64,000 nucleotides of DNA from Diphasiastrum complanatum (GCA_029204225.1 CM055093.1:31135777-31199776); one strand, 5' to 3'; counted from the first letter of the stretch, positions 36,756-49,206 are shown. Translations and numbers: made by a program. The notes: generated from the letters alone by a model not told the origin.

Positions 36756-38080
36756 CAAAGTGAAGAACAAGAACAAAGCTAAGCTAAAGTTTTTCTTGGG
36801 GGTGGGAAAATAGCGAGCTTTTTCCTCCCAAGTCAGCTTGGCGAGCTTTTTTTGGAAATGTGTGTTTATGTGTAAATATCAGGCAAAGATCGTGCAAACT
36901 ATCTACGTGAAAACATCGTTTCACATGTGAATTATGCATCTAATAACATAAAGAAAAGATGCATAACTCAAATGTGAAACAATCCAAAATCAAACTTCAT
37001 TAAACGCTAGAATTGATTAGTAACCATAAAATTAATCCAGAATGTAATAAGTAGGATCCTAGTTTCCTATGTTATTTTATAATTCTCATCAACATATTGC
37101 TCTTTCAACTTGAAATGCAAACAAAAATCTTGTGCAATGGTACAACACATCATTTAAACATCATGCAGCCTATTTTGATATATGACACTCATTCGACATG
37201 ATTTCGTAACAAGTGGTAGTTATTGCAAACATAATAATTTTTATGTCCCAGTGATTTGTCAATGATATTTATCTGGAAGATAGTGATGTGAAACTTTATG
37301 GAATTGGAACTTGATGACTTTATATGGTGGATCATTAATTGCCAATGCCATTTGGTGTGTAAAATTCATTTATTCACATTAAAAAAATTAGCACGTCATA
37401 TTGAGCAATGGGTGTTTTTTCTTTTCAATTCCCAAGGGCCCCAATTATTTTAGATGAACTGTGATTTGTAATGAAGATCTAGAATCGGAATTAATAATTA
37501 TTTTAGTTTTCTAAGAAAATTTGAGATTGGTAATTAAATCCTTAGAGTGTTGAATCTATAAACTCCTAGTCTTTTATATTGTTGTCATTGATGTACACAA
37601 GGCATGTATAGTTTAAGACTTATGTAGATTTGGTAGAACTTGCAGTACATCCATAATGCAGAAGGAAAATAGACTCTTATGCTTTTTATTTCACAACATG
37701 TAGAATAGTATTACCATGCTTGTGTAACGTCCATGGTTTATGAAGATGTAAGTCGTCAAAATTCAACTTTGTTGGTCTTATTTACTTTTTAGCTCTGTAG
37801 GTTGAGCTGCAAATCATTTTCTAGTGAAAATAATATCACTTCATCTTTATGATTTCACATTATTTTGCATGGCATTCTAAATGTTTGAACGTCCGTCTTG
37901 ATACTACTTCATTTTAAACAGTTGCAGGATACTTACTTTCACATTGTAATTGTCATCCTATCCAAATCAGAGCCCTATCCAGGGGATATGCTCACTTTTA
38001 TATTGCAAATAACTTCACCCTTTCTTCATATATTTGCATTATATCCACTCCCTACTAAAAGTGTGGGGTAGATGCACTTC
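36756..38080. other. AT-rich stretch without recognised features
   Basis: No frame over 60 codons with recognisable content, and no terminal repeats or primer sites. Confidence 0.5.
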
Positions 38081-38084
38081 CAAA

Positions 38085-38528
38085 ACCTACAGAAGAAGAC
38101 CACATAGCAAAATTGTTGATTTCTAGAAGAAAAATTTGTCAGTCTCAGATCCAGACCAATCTGCTTAAAATCATTATTTTCTGGCTTCCAGAACCTAAAA
38201 TCGATCATTTTCTTCTCTGTAAAATTCTTGTATAGGTTTAGGGGCGGCTTAGATTGGTCCGAATCTGAGACCGCCAAATTTTCTTTGATACAAATCAGCA
38301 TGTTTGTAGATTTCAGAACAACCAAAAGAAATCTACGACGACCAAATTTTTTTTTGATACAAATCATCATTTTAGCAGTTTCAGAACTTACAAAAGAAAT
38401 CTACGATGGCAAAATGATCGTTGCTATTGTTTCTATCCTAGCAACGATCTCTGATTGCTCTGTAAAGGTTTTTGAAACTACAAAAATGATGATTTGTATC
38501 AAATTTTTTTTGGCGCGCGGACCAATCT
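38085..38528. repeat. Inverted-repeat cluster, MITE-like
   Basis: AGATTGGTCCGAATCTGAGA with CCAAATTTTCTTTGATACAA starts at 38251. Its complement closes at 38528 (GGACCAATCT), giving arms of about 65 bp. A partial direct copy lies at 38335-38400 and another inverted copy at 38085-38162 (CAGACCAATCT). Together there are four related arms, two in each direction. No coding sequence. Confidence 0.7.
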
Positions 38529-38854
38529 CTGCGCTCGGATCGTTGGGACAGGTGTACTACCAACAAAGCATCTGAACCGGCCACAATTTGGATACATTAT
38601 CTGGAGATTGTGAGTCTGCTATTGTTTGTAGTAATCGCGGGACAGAACCGGAGAGAGGTAGTAGTTGCTATGGACAAAACCGTAGTTGCTGAACCGAAGA
38701 GAAGTAGTTGTTGGACAGAACCGTAGAGAGGTTCGCTCGCTGGGGACAGCCAGATATAATCGTAGTCAGGAGAATGAAAAGCGGGGAGAGATAGCGAGAG
38801 GGAGCGAGCGAGCCAGAAAGGAGAGGGGTAGAACAAGCAGAGGGGAAGAGGTAG

Positions 38855-38857
<3 letters not shown>

Positions 38858-38903
<46 letters not shown>
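38858..38903. repeat. (GA)n microsatellite, 46 bp
   Basis: About 23 uninterrupted GA units within purine-rich flanks (GAGCGAGCGAGC, GAGAGG). Confidence 0.95.
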
Positions 38904-38906
<3 letters not shown>

Positions 38907-40021
38907 TAGATATTTGAATTTCAAATTGGGTCTCCCTAAAAAAATGGCCTTTAGTCTCCAAAAAGTACATGGCCATGGGACTTCTGACAATTTAAAAAAC
39001 TGCTCAAAAAACCAAAAAAACGGCCAAAAAAATCAAAAAAATGGTCGTTGGTTGCCCAGATGGACTTGGCCAGAGACCTTGTGACCAAAAATATGGACAA
39101 AAAAATGGCTTTTGTACTTGCCACTCTGAGAAGTGGTGATTTTGTGAGATTCGGATGAGTCGAGAGAGCGAAGGGAGAGTCCAGAGATTGTCAACATTCA
39201 ACTGATTGGCTTTACCTCAGGCATTTGATGTTAATTAAGGTACATGAATGTAAGATAATATTGTTTTTGTTGTTATATTCTTTTGACTTGTACTTCTAGT
39301 TTGTTAAAGTTAGTTTTGTTGTATTTTTGCATATTCATACACCTAGTAACGTGAGAAATCCATATGAAACGACATCCATATTTCACTCCTTTTTTTGGTT
39401 GGTGTTTTTTTTTTGGATGACTTAATAAATGCTTTCAATAGCACATGAATTGCAAAGGGTGTAAAAGATTTAGCAGGACATTAATTGCTAACTGGTGCAA
39501 AGCTCGATGATAAAAGTGCTAATACTGTTTTTTGGATTAATCGAATCACCAATATTTTGGGCTTACATCAGTGAATTTTTTTGGATTGTACTTGCATGAA
39601 GAGTAAAGTGATTCTTGTTGTGGCTTAGCTATGTTGATTAAACAACATGGATTGTTAAATACAGTGGAAGAGCTAGATGTAATGCAAAGACACACGTCCA
39701 AAGGAATTGGATGAATCATCCAAGTGGTGTGATGTCGAAGAAGCAGACAAAAGAGGATATTGTGGTGATATACTCTGTCCATTCCATGCAAATTGGTTGT
39801 CATCAAGCAATATGGTGCTTCTTCAATCTCTTCTTCAACTATCATTTTTCTTTCATGGGAACATGAATACAATTTGAAGCTAGCAAAATGGATTCAATTC
39901 GATAGCTTTGGATCTGTAATGAGGGAATAATGTTTCGGACAACACATCCTCAATCATGACTACTTAACAAGGTGATCAAGCTGATCAGAAAAGCATATTC
40001 ATTTTTGAGGACAAACATGTT
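38904..40021 (+). other. Non-coding stretch, probably 3' internal region of a gypsy element
   Basis: No pol motif was seen. It ends in TTTTTGAGGACAAACATGTTTAAGTAGGGGAAG-type sequence, the pattern usual before gypsy LTRs, so it is likely decayed internal sequence upstream of the LTR at 40035. Confidence 0.45.
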
Positions 40022-40034
40022 TAAGTAGGGGAAG
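40022..40034 (+). other. Polypurine tract of gypsy element
   Basis: TAAGTAGGGGAAG immediately before TGTCATG, after a FEDKHV-type frame end typical of Ty3/gypsy pol. Confidence 0.7.
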
Positions 40035-40353
40035 TGTCATGTATTTCTAGTACATCAATGTTTTTCAAGAAAATATAATATCCAATGTAATCTTTGTAGG
40101 CCCAAAATGAGCTATTAGCCTCAATAACAACGATTCCCTCTTTAGGCCCTCCAAAGTAATTAATAAGGATAATAGGCCAATAAGGGCCCAAAGTACATTA
40201 AATAATACTTAACAAGGGTTAACTATCCCTCAAGATAGTTATGTTTAGTCAAGCTCTCTCATTGATAAGCACTCATCCTTTCATTCCTAATGTGATTCCA
40301 TGGATACTTTTTTGTTTGTAGCTTTCTACGGATATGTTATTTTGAGTGCTTTG

Positions 40354-41445
40354 TGTTGGGAGAAAGAGGGTGTGTCGTGAGTGAGAAACAAAAATTAGCT
40401 CTAAAACGAAAACAAACATGAATGAGAAAATGAACTCGAATGGAAAGTGTTCATGCGCAGCAAAATGAGCTATATGACTCTCTCCCTAAGCATGACTACG
40501 CCTATCAGAAACGAACAGAACGTTAGTGATGGAAATCACGGCCGTTCTGATTACGTAGCCAAACGTTGATAAAACACCAGAAGGATAATTTGTCATGAAC
40601 AACTAGACAAATCATCTGTCGCGAATGATTCGCGAAGAGCTAGACTGAGCTCGACTGATAATTAGTCGTGAATGATTCGCGAAAGACAAGACTAAAGATC
40701 AGTCGTCTAAAACCAGATCACCAAATTGAGCAACTAAAAAAGTCAAACAATGAATAATAAGCATAGTAAATATGACACAGATCTGAATGCAGAACAAAGA
40801 GTTGTTATCAGATTAAGTATATCAAATATAGATGTCAATAATGAGGGTGAAACTGCGTGCTCTACAAAGCTAATTTAATCTGTAAAGGAATGAAACCTTA
40901 TTACTGACAATAAAAAATCAATGCACAAGGCATCTACTTCGTCTATCTCTGATAAGTTTCTGATGCTATTATTTTCACACACTCTCCTAGTGGATACACA
41001 GATGATGGTATTCAAACTATATACATAATTTCACAGGTGTGCAGATGATGAGAGTACAAAGTGGATATGCTGTCTGTAGAAGATCGTGGGTAGCTGATGT
41101 CGTTGTCAAATATGATTGCACAGCTGCATGGAATGAGCGTGAGAAGGCCGCGACGTCAGCTTTCGCTGAAACGGATGTTGGTGAAGATGCGAAAAATGCG
41201 ACACTCTGATGAAATGTCTTAGGATTGATTTATAGGGTGCTTTCGGCATTTTGTAAGGTAGTGTCGTCTTTTTCGCCTGTGAGAAATCACGTGTAAAAAC
41301 ACAGTGTCGCGTTTTTCGCCTTTTCTTCGTCCGTGAGAATTTACATGTAAATATGCAGATTGCGCGACAATGTGAGTAAATATGCAGCATGAATGGAGGC
41401 AGATTAAAAATGGGATTAAGGAGAGTAGAGGAAATAAATCCAACA
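40354..41445 (-). repeat. 3' LTR of element E
   Basis: Runs TGTTGGGAGAAAGAGG to AAATAAATCCAACA on the plus strand, 1092 bp. It has one copy of the CGCCTGTGAGAAATCACGTG unit that is repeated in the other LTR. Confidence 0.93.
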
Positions 41446-43100
41446 CCCCTTGATCTTCAGACTGAGCAATGCACAAAATTTGTTGTGTGCATTAACACTT
41501 AATGCTTTCATAAAAATATCTGCAACCATGTCCTGCATTTTGTAGTACGTTAAGCTCACCTCTTTGTTGAGAACCTTGCCCCTGATATAGTGATATCTGC
41601 TTTCAATGTGCTTACTCCTAGAGTGAAACCTAGGGTTGGCTGATAAGACAATAACACTCTGATTATCACAGAATAAAATTGTAGGGTTGTACTGATACAG
41701 ATTAACATCCTAACAATAAATTTCTCAACCAAAACGCTTTTTTAACAGATTGAGAAGCAACAATGTGTTCTGCTTCTATAGAAGAAAGTGCGATAGAGGT
41801 TTGCTTATGACTGTTCCATGAGATAGGACCACCGTTGAAGAAGAATGTAAATTCAGATGTGGACTTACGATTGTCTACATCTCCTCCTCAGTTGCATAAG
41901 AGTATCCACTGAGCTGATGAAGATTGTCATTGCTCACATCCCCATAGCAGATGCACCGGTCCATGGAAGCTCGAATGTACCTCATGACTCTTATGAGAGC
42001 CTTCCAATGGGTATTGCTAGGATTAGCCATATATTGGCTGAGTGAGCTTACTGCAAAAGAGATATCTGGTCTTGTACAGACCATGCGTACATGAGAGATC
42101 CAAGTATCGATCGATATGGATACTCTCTCATCTACTCCTCTTCTTGTTTGGTCTGGGGACATTGGTCCTTCGACAAGTGCAGTCCTGGATCCATCGGTGA
42201 GTGAGCTAATTTACAATTCATTAGATTGTATCTGTTAAGAATGTTATGAAGATACCTTTGTTGAGTGATGTAAATCAGTCGTCTTGCTCTGTCTCCGTGG
42301 ATCTGAATTCTTTGACAAAAGTGAACTTCGTCCAGATCAGTCATGTCAAACTTTAAAAACAACATCTGCTTCGAATCCTTGACCATATTGGTATTGTTGC
42401 TGAAGAGCAACGTATCATTCACGTATAAGGTGATGATAATGAAGGATTGCTACACTGACTTGGAATAGACATTGCAATCATCAGTGCTTGGTTTAAATCC
42501 TTGTTCAATGAGGAATGTGTTGATCCTCTGAAACCAAGCTCTGGCAGAGTGTTTCAAGCTGTACAATGCTTTGTGGAGTTTACGGATTCTTCATACCTTC
42601 CAGAACGTATCCTTCGGACTGGATCATGTAGATATCTTCTTGTATAACTCCATTCAGATAGGCTGTTTGTACATCAAGTTGATGCACTTCGAGGTTGGCA
42701 ACTGCAGCATAAGACAAGAGCATCCATATCGACGAATGTTTGATTATTGGATTGAAAGTCTCGTTGTAGTCGGCGATCGGGATCTGAGTGAATCCTCGTG
42801 CTACCAGTCTTGTCTTCCTTTGATCAATTGCTCCATTGGCATTGTATTTGATCTTAAAGATCCATTTGCAATCAATGATATTACAGCCAATAGGAGCTTC
42901 AACTAATAACCATGTCTGGTTCTTGATCAGAGAGGAATATTCTCTGTCCATAGCTTCTCTCCAGAGATCAGAGTCTGGTTGGCTGAGTGCCTCTTCGACT
43001 ATCGTCGGTTCCTATATTAAGAGACAGACAAACTCAGGAGTATACCTTGTGGGCTATGTGCGCACTCGTCTTGATCTTCTGGGAGGATTCGACTGATAAA
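41446..43100 (-). pseudogene. Element E reverse transcriptase and RNase H
   Basis: From 42951 leftwards: DREYSSLIKNQTWLLVEAP, CKWIFKIKYNANGAIDQ, RLVARGFTQIPIADYNETF and QLDVQTAYLNGVIQEDIYM. A frame break near 42580 precedes LHKALYSLKHSARAWFQ. The catalytic motif at 42414-42425 reads YVND instead of YVDD, so one metal-binding Asp is lost. RT continues to TRPDISFAVSSLSQY, with a shift near 42140. RNase H runs to about 41460 with stops, including the FHSRSKHIE-type block near 41610-41640. The Gly-rich and tail motifs place it in a lineage different from families A and B. Confidence 0.9.
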
Positions 43101-44337
43101 CTACTTGGGACTTGCTACTGGGTAGCAACAACATCTTTGTCTGATTCGTTGTCTTGAAGTGGGTCGACAATAGATATGCCTGAGCCTCGTGTCAATGGCA
43201 GGTGATGAAGGTTCTCCTGGAGCAATATCCTTGCCTTTGAGGTCAACAAACTGATCCTCGATAAAGACTGTATCCCGACTATACAAGACTTGATGGATAT
43301 CAGGATCATACAGCTTGTAAATATTATCAGATGAAATATATCTGATCAGGATGGTCTTGAGACCTTGGAAGTCCAATTTCTTCCTCGTGTCTTTTGGGAT
43401 CTGTGCATATAGTCATGTGTTGAGTGGCTCCAGAATCCAGGAACCAAGAACTGTCGCCTGATGCTCCTTGATGGCTGGTCATGAAGGCATTATAATCCAC
43501 TTCTTGAATAGGCTGTGGAGATTCTGCAACTGCATTTGCCACTTGATTCGACTGCCCCTTGCTGTTGTTCTTCACTTGTAGTATCTGGCAGTCTTGAATT
43601 TCGTGGTTGTTGCGCTTGCAGTATCTGTAGAACAGCTTCTTCTTTGTATGTGGATTCGACTGTTCTTTGTGCTGAGCTGGTTTCTGGTCTGGCTTTGATT
43701 GCTTTGGGCCTTTCTTCTTCTTCTGCTTAGTCATGCTCTTGTTGGTGTATAAGACGTGAGAATCAGTTGAGAAACTTGAGGCTTCGTTCCTCCGTGTGTC
43801 TTCCTGCAACAACATAGTAATGACTCTCGAAAGAGTTAGTTTTGGATGAGTCGTGATGATCATCACCCAGCTGTCATATGATCTTGGCAAGCTTGTAAAC
43901 AGTTGCATCACCACATCTTGATCGTCTATGATAGATTTGACAGCAGTCATTTGCCTTAGCAGGTTCTTGAATTGATTGATGTGATTCGTCATGTTGAGGG
44001 AGTAAAATTTCTTCCTGAGATGTAGCTTAGAAGCTATATCTCGCACTTCGTATAGTGTGCTCAAGATGTCCCAGACTTCTTTCGACGGCTGAGCCTCATA
44101 TATATGGCCGATTTGGGTATCCGTGATGTTGAGGATGATTAACGCAAAATCATTTCCATCCTTCAGCCTCCATATGGCGATTGCTGCGTCGTCTGCTTTG
44201 GGTTTTCCTTTTGCACCTATAACAACGTCATACAATTCTTTAGCCATTACTATAGTTTTCATCCTAAATTTCCACAGATGGTAATTTGCTCCATCAAGCT
44301 TGTCCATGATGGGACTAGCTTTCCCTTGGGAATTCAT
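43101..44337 (-). pseudogene. Element E gag, protease and integrase C-terminal remnant
   Basis: The ATG at 44335-44337 opens a 336-codon frame. Gag shows KLDGANYHLWKFRMKTIVM and a UBN2-type middle (VMQLFTSLPRSYDSWVMII). The zinc knuckle region FYRYCKRNNHEIQDC has lost the first Cys and the Gly. Protease WFLDSGATQHMT follows. Near 43385 the frame jumps directly to the integrase C-terminal tail (RYISSDNIYKLYDPDIHQV, 43340-43270), deleting the whole catalytic core. Without integrase this copy needs another element to insert. Confidence 0.92.
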
Positions 44338-44481
44338 GTGGAAGAATTAATCTAAGTGATAGGGAAAACTATCAGTGACTTAAGTATGAAAAACTGATAC
44401 AAAAATACAGAACAAGAAAATAATTACTCTATCGGCTAATAGAGTCTTGTACTGTGGAAGCTTATTAGGCTACGAAAATGT

Positions 44482-44493
44482 GCTCTGATATTA
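44482..44493 (-). other. Primer binding site of element E
   Basis: GCTCTGATATTA, the complement of TAATATCAGAGC, matching ten of twelve bases of the tRNA-Met site, directly beside the 5' LTR. Confidence 0.85.
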
Positions 44494-45666
44494 TGTTGGG
44501 AGAAAGAAGGTGTGTCATGAGTGAGAAACAAAAATTAGCTCTAAAACAAAAACAAACCCGAAAAGAAACGAAACACGAACGAGAAAACAAACTCGAACGG
44601 AAAGTGTTCATGCGCAGCGGAATGAGCTATATGACTCTCTCCCTAAGCATGACTAAGCTTATCAGAAACGAATAGAATGTTAGTGATGAAAATCATGGTC
44701 ATTCTGATTACATAGCCAAACGTTGATAAAACACCAAAAGAATAATTTGTTGCAAACAGCTAGACAAATTATCTGTCGGGAATGATTCCCAAAGAGCTAG
44801 ACTGAGCTCGACTGATAATTAGTCGCGAATGATTCGCAAAAGACAAGACTAAATATTAGTCATCTAAAACCAGATTACCAAATTAAGCAACTAGAAAAGT
44901 CAGATAGAATGAATAATAAGCATAGCAATATTGACACAGATCTAGTCGCAGAACAAAGAGCTGTTATCAGACAAATATAGATGTCAATAATGCGGTAGAG
45001 CACAAGACAATAGCGGGCAAAATTGCGTGCTTTACAAAGCTAATTCAATATGTAAAGGAATGAAATCTTATTACTGACAATAAAGAATCAATGCACAAGG
45101 CATCTAGTTCATCTATCTCTGATAAGTTTCTGATGCTATTATTTTCACACACTCTCCTAGTGGATACGCAGATGCTATCCAAACTATATACATAATTTCA
45201 CAGGTGTGCAGGTGAAGAAAGTACAAAGTGGATGTGCTGTCTATAGAAGATCGTGGGTAGCTGTTGTCGTTGTCAAATCTGATTGCACAGTTGCATGGGA
45301 TGAGTGTGAGAAGGCAGCGACGTCAGCTTTCGCTGAAACGGATGTTGGTGAAGATGCAAAAAATGTGACACTCTAAAGAAATGCCTTAGGATTGAATTAC
45401 AGGGTGCCTTCGGCATTTTGTAAGGCAATGTTTCCTTTTTCGCCTGTGAGAAATCGCATGTAAAAACACAGTGTCGCGTTTTTCGCCTTTTCTTTGCCTG
45501 TGAAAAATCACGTGTAAAAACACAGTGTCGTGCTTTTTGCCTTTTCTTCGCCTGTGACAATTGACATGTAAATATGCAGACTGCGCGATAACGTGAGTAA
45601 ATATGCAGCATGAATGGAGGCAAATTAAAAATGGGATTTAGGAGAGTAGAGGAAATAAATCCAACA
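44494..45666 (-). repeat. 5' LTR of element E
   Basis: 1173 bp. It differs from the 3' LTR by substitutions and by an extra tandem copy of a roughly 58-bp unit (near 45440-45555: CGCCTGTGAGAAATC..., then TTGCCTGTGAAAAATC...). Confidence 0.93.
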
Positions 45667-45737
45667 CTTTGTACTTCTCTTGCTCTTAGCTTTACTTTCA
45701 TTGTAATTGCTATTTTCTTGGGATTTGGCACATGACA

Positions 45738-46671
45738 TCACAATCAAGCCACTTGAATGCTCAAGTTCAGGGTTGACAACACAAAGTATCATGGAACCAG
45801 TGATCAAATTGTAGAGGTCGATAATGAGAGATTTAGGGTGAAAGCCTCTGTCTATATTAAAATAGGTCAATAATGCGTGTTAGTAACCACACGCATCCTT
45901 CAATTAAGAAGTATTGAGCGCACACCAACAATTTATGGATTTACGTGATCGGTTTTACCTTATGTGAATTTTCTTTGCTAGGGGATTTCTATAAAGTAAT
46001 ACGTCAAGGCGTGGCCTTCTACCATTTTTATAGCCAATATGCTCATCGGCCCTTGGTGCTAGGAGATAGACTATTTCGACTTAGACATAGAGCTAATGAG
46101 ATTTCTTTGCATATGTACAAGTTACCCACCAACTTGACTTGGATCTTTGTAGGCATATCCACCACTTGCTATACTAAACTCTCTAGGGGTCGTGACAACA
46201 CATTATCCATAAAATTTCCCGATGATCTAAAAACCATTGTTGGAGGAGTCAAAGATCCATGAGAAGAACCCCTAGAGACAATTAGACAAAAACTCAGTAA
46301 AAGAGTGCACTATCAGTAAAACTTGACCACCTACAACATCTTATGGGCCAATCAAAGTAGGAGATGGTGAGGTGATTACTACTTGAAATTGGCGCAGAGG
46401 CCATATAGACTGGTTATCTTTGATCAGATCCCTGCATTAGACATTGTAGCAAGAGGACAATTAGCAATAGATAGGGCCAACCTTGCCAGCCCATGTCAAT
46501 ATTTCTTAGTATTATGAGTCTATGGATCTAAATTAATAGAGATTATAGCCTTTGATAGGTACGCCTGGTTGATATCGCCATAGGGGTTAATGCTAAAGGT
46601 TTTGTTATAGTTGTGTCAGTATATGTGTGAATACACAATCGTTGGTTGTTACAGTCCACCTATGCCCTACG
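45738..46671 (+). pseudogene. Decayed unknown frame (about 45945-46580)
   Basis: One reading frame stays coherent from 45945 for roughly 210 codons, broken by TGA at 46260, TAA near 46317, TGA near 46368 and later stops. It encodes stretches such as LRHRANEISLHMYKLPTNLT, SIKFPDDLKTIVGGVKDP and LVIFDQIPALDIVARGQLA. I do not recognise the family. The position, between a gypsy LTR and LTR A3, suggests decayed element coding sequence. No terminal repeats seen. Confidence 0.4.
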
Positions 46672-47318
46672 TGTGAGAAATTCAACTAGTTTAGTCATAT
46701 TTGCTACATTTCTACATTTGGCAATTGAGGCCAATTTTCATTTTGGACTTAGAGATCGACTTTTCAAAGTTATATTAGTCTAAAAGTATTTGAATAAACA
46801 CTTCTTGAAAGTGTGGAAAATGTAGAAGTTGAGTTTGAGTAGATTCAGATTTGAACGTAGGGTACATTGAATCTAGTCCTAAAAATAGTAGGGTTTTTCA
46901 TGCTGGAGGGAAACCAAGTGGCAATTTAGGTTTCGAACTTGTTATAAAAGGATGTAACTCATGGGAAGAGAGGATACTTTCTCTCTCTTATCTCATTCAT
47001 GCTTATACATGGTTCTCTTGGGTTCTACTATCCATTGGTGCACTATACTTGTGATATCTTGCAATTGTATGTGTAGAATGATCATTAATTTCTATTTTCA
47101 CATCCACACGTGTGAAATATAGTAGGGTACTATAATTTTACTGACAACAACAGTAGTTTATGTTTTAGTTAATGTCTGATCAAGATCTATTAGAGTTTAC
47201 ATATCAATCTTAGTGTAGATGTTGATTTTTCTACATTGGCAAGATTGGTGAGTTGTTTGTTTTTGTAACCAAAGATCAATTGTAGATTTGGATCTTAATG
47301 GATCTCGAATCCTTCACA
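46672..47318 (+). repeat. 5' LTR of family A element A3
   Basis: TGTGAGAAATTC to ATCCTTCACA, 647 bp, followed by a perfect primer site. TATAAAAG at 46943, a short CT run after it, and palindrome CACACGTGTG at 47105-47114, so the palindrome lies downstream of the TATA box. Confidence 0.93.
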
Positions 47319-47330
47319 TGGTATCAGAGC
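47319..47330 (+). other. Primer binding site, family A (A3)
   Basis: TGGTATCAGAGC, an exact complement to initiator tRNA-Met, directly after the LTR. Confidence 0.95.
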
Positions 47331-47905
47331 TTGTGTTTCAGGTTATGAAAAAAGCAATCACATCTATCAATAATTTGGAGAAGATATCAATGCTAGAGCA
47401 TGCTAGATTGGAATTTACACCAAAATCGAGTTTCTTGCATATGTAGATTGGATATTTTGTAGATCAAAACCCTATATAGGTTTATAATCTTGAGCAATTC
47501 CGATTTCTTACATTTCATGTTGGATTTGGCCAATTTTTGGATCATTAGAAAAGCCTAAGTGGTAGCTAATAGATTGCATATCAAGTTTTTGGCATTTGCA
47601 TGTAGATTTTGAAATAATCAATTTTTTGTGATTTTGTCAAACCCTAATTTTAATTGGATCTCTAGATAGTGAGGTTGCTGGACTTCATTTGAGTGTGTTT
47701 CAATCTTAGGAAGTGGCAAGAGTCATTAGATTGAGGATAGATCATAGGTTGATCAAGATTTCACTATTCTATGTGTTGATTTGCCTGGTATAAGTGCTAT
47801 AAGAGAATTGAGAAGTTTCATATCTTTGTGATTTCCTTTTGTGATTTTCAAAAGAGTGCTTTGTGCATTGAAACAGGTTGAAGGAGAGGATCAGGTCATT
47901 TCTGC
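47331..47905 (+). other. Family A leader, A3 (most complete copy)
   Basis: 575 bp of untranslated leader. It is the reference used here to recognise the deleted leaders of A1 and A2. Confidence 0.8.
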
Positions 47906-49206
47906 ATGGCTACATCAAGTAGAGTCATGTCGGAAGTCAATGATAGACTTACCTCAAGTAGCTATTCATTATGGAAAGTGAGGATGGAATCACTTCTTGA
48001 GATGAATGATGTTTTGGATATTATTGTAGGTTTGGAGGAGAGACCAACAATACAACAAGATCAAGCAAGGTATGACAAGAGGGCCAAGAAGGCTCTACAC
48101 ATGATAAAGACGAATGTTGCCAATGAGCTTCTCAAGGAAGTTGGTAAGAGTACTTCATCTAAGGATGCTTGGGATTTATTGAAGAAGCTTTATGAATCAG
48201 GTTTGGCATAAAAGGATGGAACACCTCAACGTCAAGTCATTGGAGGTAATGGCTAGAAATCAAGTTGTGATAGGTCTTCCAAGTTCCCTAAAAAGATATC
48301 AATCATGTTTGTGAGTCTTGTGCTTTGTCAAAGTCACATAGACTACCTTATACTAGATCTACAAAGTCTTTTGAAGTTGTACATTCAGATATTCATGGAA
48401 TTACTACAGTTAGCAATAGTGGAACTAATACGTATGTAACTTTCATTGATGATTTTAGTAGATTTTGTTGGATCTATCTACTAAAGAGAAAGGATGAAGT
48501 GTATGATGTCTTTGTCTTGTTCAAAAATGCAAGGGAGAACCAATTTTCCACAAGGATCAAGTGCTTAAAGAGTGACAATGTTGGTGAGTACATATTTATA
48601 AAGTTCAATGCCTTTTGTGATGAGCATGGGATCAAGAGGGAGTATAGAACACCAAGGACCCCACAACAAAATGGAGTGACTGAAAGGAAGAATAAGACTT
48701 TATGTGAAAGTGCTAAAGCCATGAGGTTAAGTGCCAATCTTGATAAATTATTTTGGGATCAAGCTTTGTTGTGAGCCAGTTTCTTGTGCAATAGGTGGCC
48801 GAGTGCTATTTTGGATGGAAGGACACCTTTTGAGATGCTATTCAAGAGGAGACTTTATAAGAACTTTTGGATGCACATGCTATGTCAACATTACTCTTGA
48901 TGATAGGACCAAGGAGAATCCATCTTCAAGGAAAGGTATTTTTGTTGGATATAGTGAGGTGAGTAAAGCCTACAAGGTTTGCATTCCTTCTACTAACAAA
49001 GTGATTTTTGGTAGAGATGTCATTTTTGATGAGGGGAACATTCCAAAAGTATCTCCAAGCATTATTGATGGGTTGTGGATGGATCAAACATTCTTGATGT
49101 TGATGTAAGGATCCTACTTTAGATGGTGATGATGAAGGACCATCATCAATTAAAAATCCAAGGAAAACATCAAGGGAAAGACAAATGCCTTCAAGGCTCA
49201 CATATG
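47906..49206 (+). pseudogene. Family A3 gag N-terminus and integrase remnant
   Basis: Gag starts at ATG 47906 (NDRLTSSSYSLWKVRMESLL, IKTNVANELLKEVGKSTSSK) and stops after about 100 codons, where a deletion joins LYESG to integrase WHKR.EHLNVKSLEVMARN in another frame. Integrase: SKSHRLPYTRSTKS, HSDIHG, FIDDFSRFCWIYLLK, KCLKSDNVGEY, PQQNGVTERKN, all three acidic residues present. A TGA near 48774 and a frameshift follow, then FGCTCYVNITLDDRTKE, FVGYSEVSKAYKV. The sequence stops in the LTY linker at 49206, where gypsy sequence starts. Zinc knuckle, protease, RT and 3' LTR are absent. Confidence 0.9.

Larger units (their letters stand above)
40354..45666 (-). mobile_element. Copia element E, complete with both LTRs and target duplication (5.3 kb)
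   Basis: LTRs at 40354-41445 and 44494-45666 flank a minus-strand gag-to-RNase H region. The 5-bp duplication CTTTG is perfect (40349-40353 and 45667-45671). The primer site complement GCTCTGATATTA is at 44482-44493 and the polypurine tract complement CCCCTTGATC at 41446. Most of integrase is deleted and the RT catalytic motif is mutated, so it is non-autonomous. It inserted into a gypsy LTR. Confidence 0.93.
40035..45737 (+). repeat. Gypsy 3' LTR interrupted by copia element E
   Basis: Opens TGTCATGTATTTC after a polypurine tract and closes CACATGACA at 45737; the ends form a perfect 7-bp inverted repeat TGTCATG/CATGACA. Removing element E and one CTTTG copy leaves a 385-bp LTR (40035-40353 plus 45672-45737). 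Confidence 0.72.
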
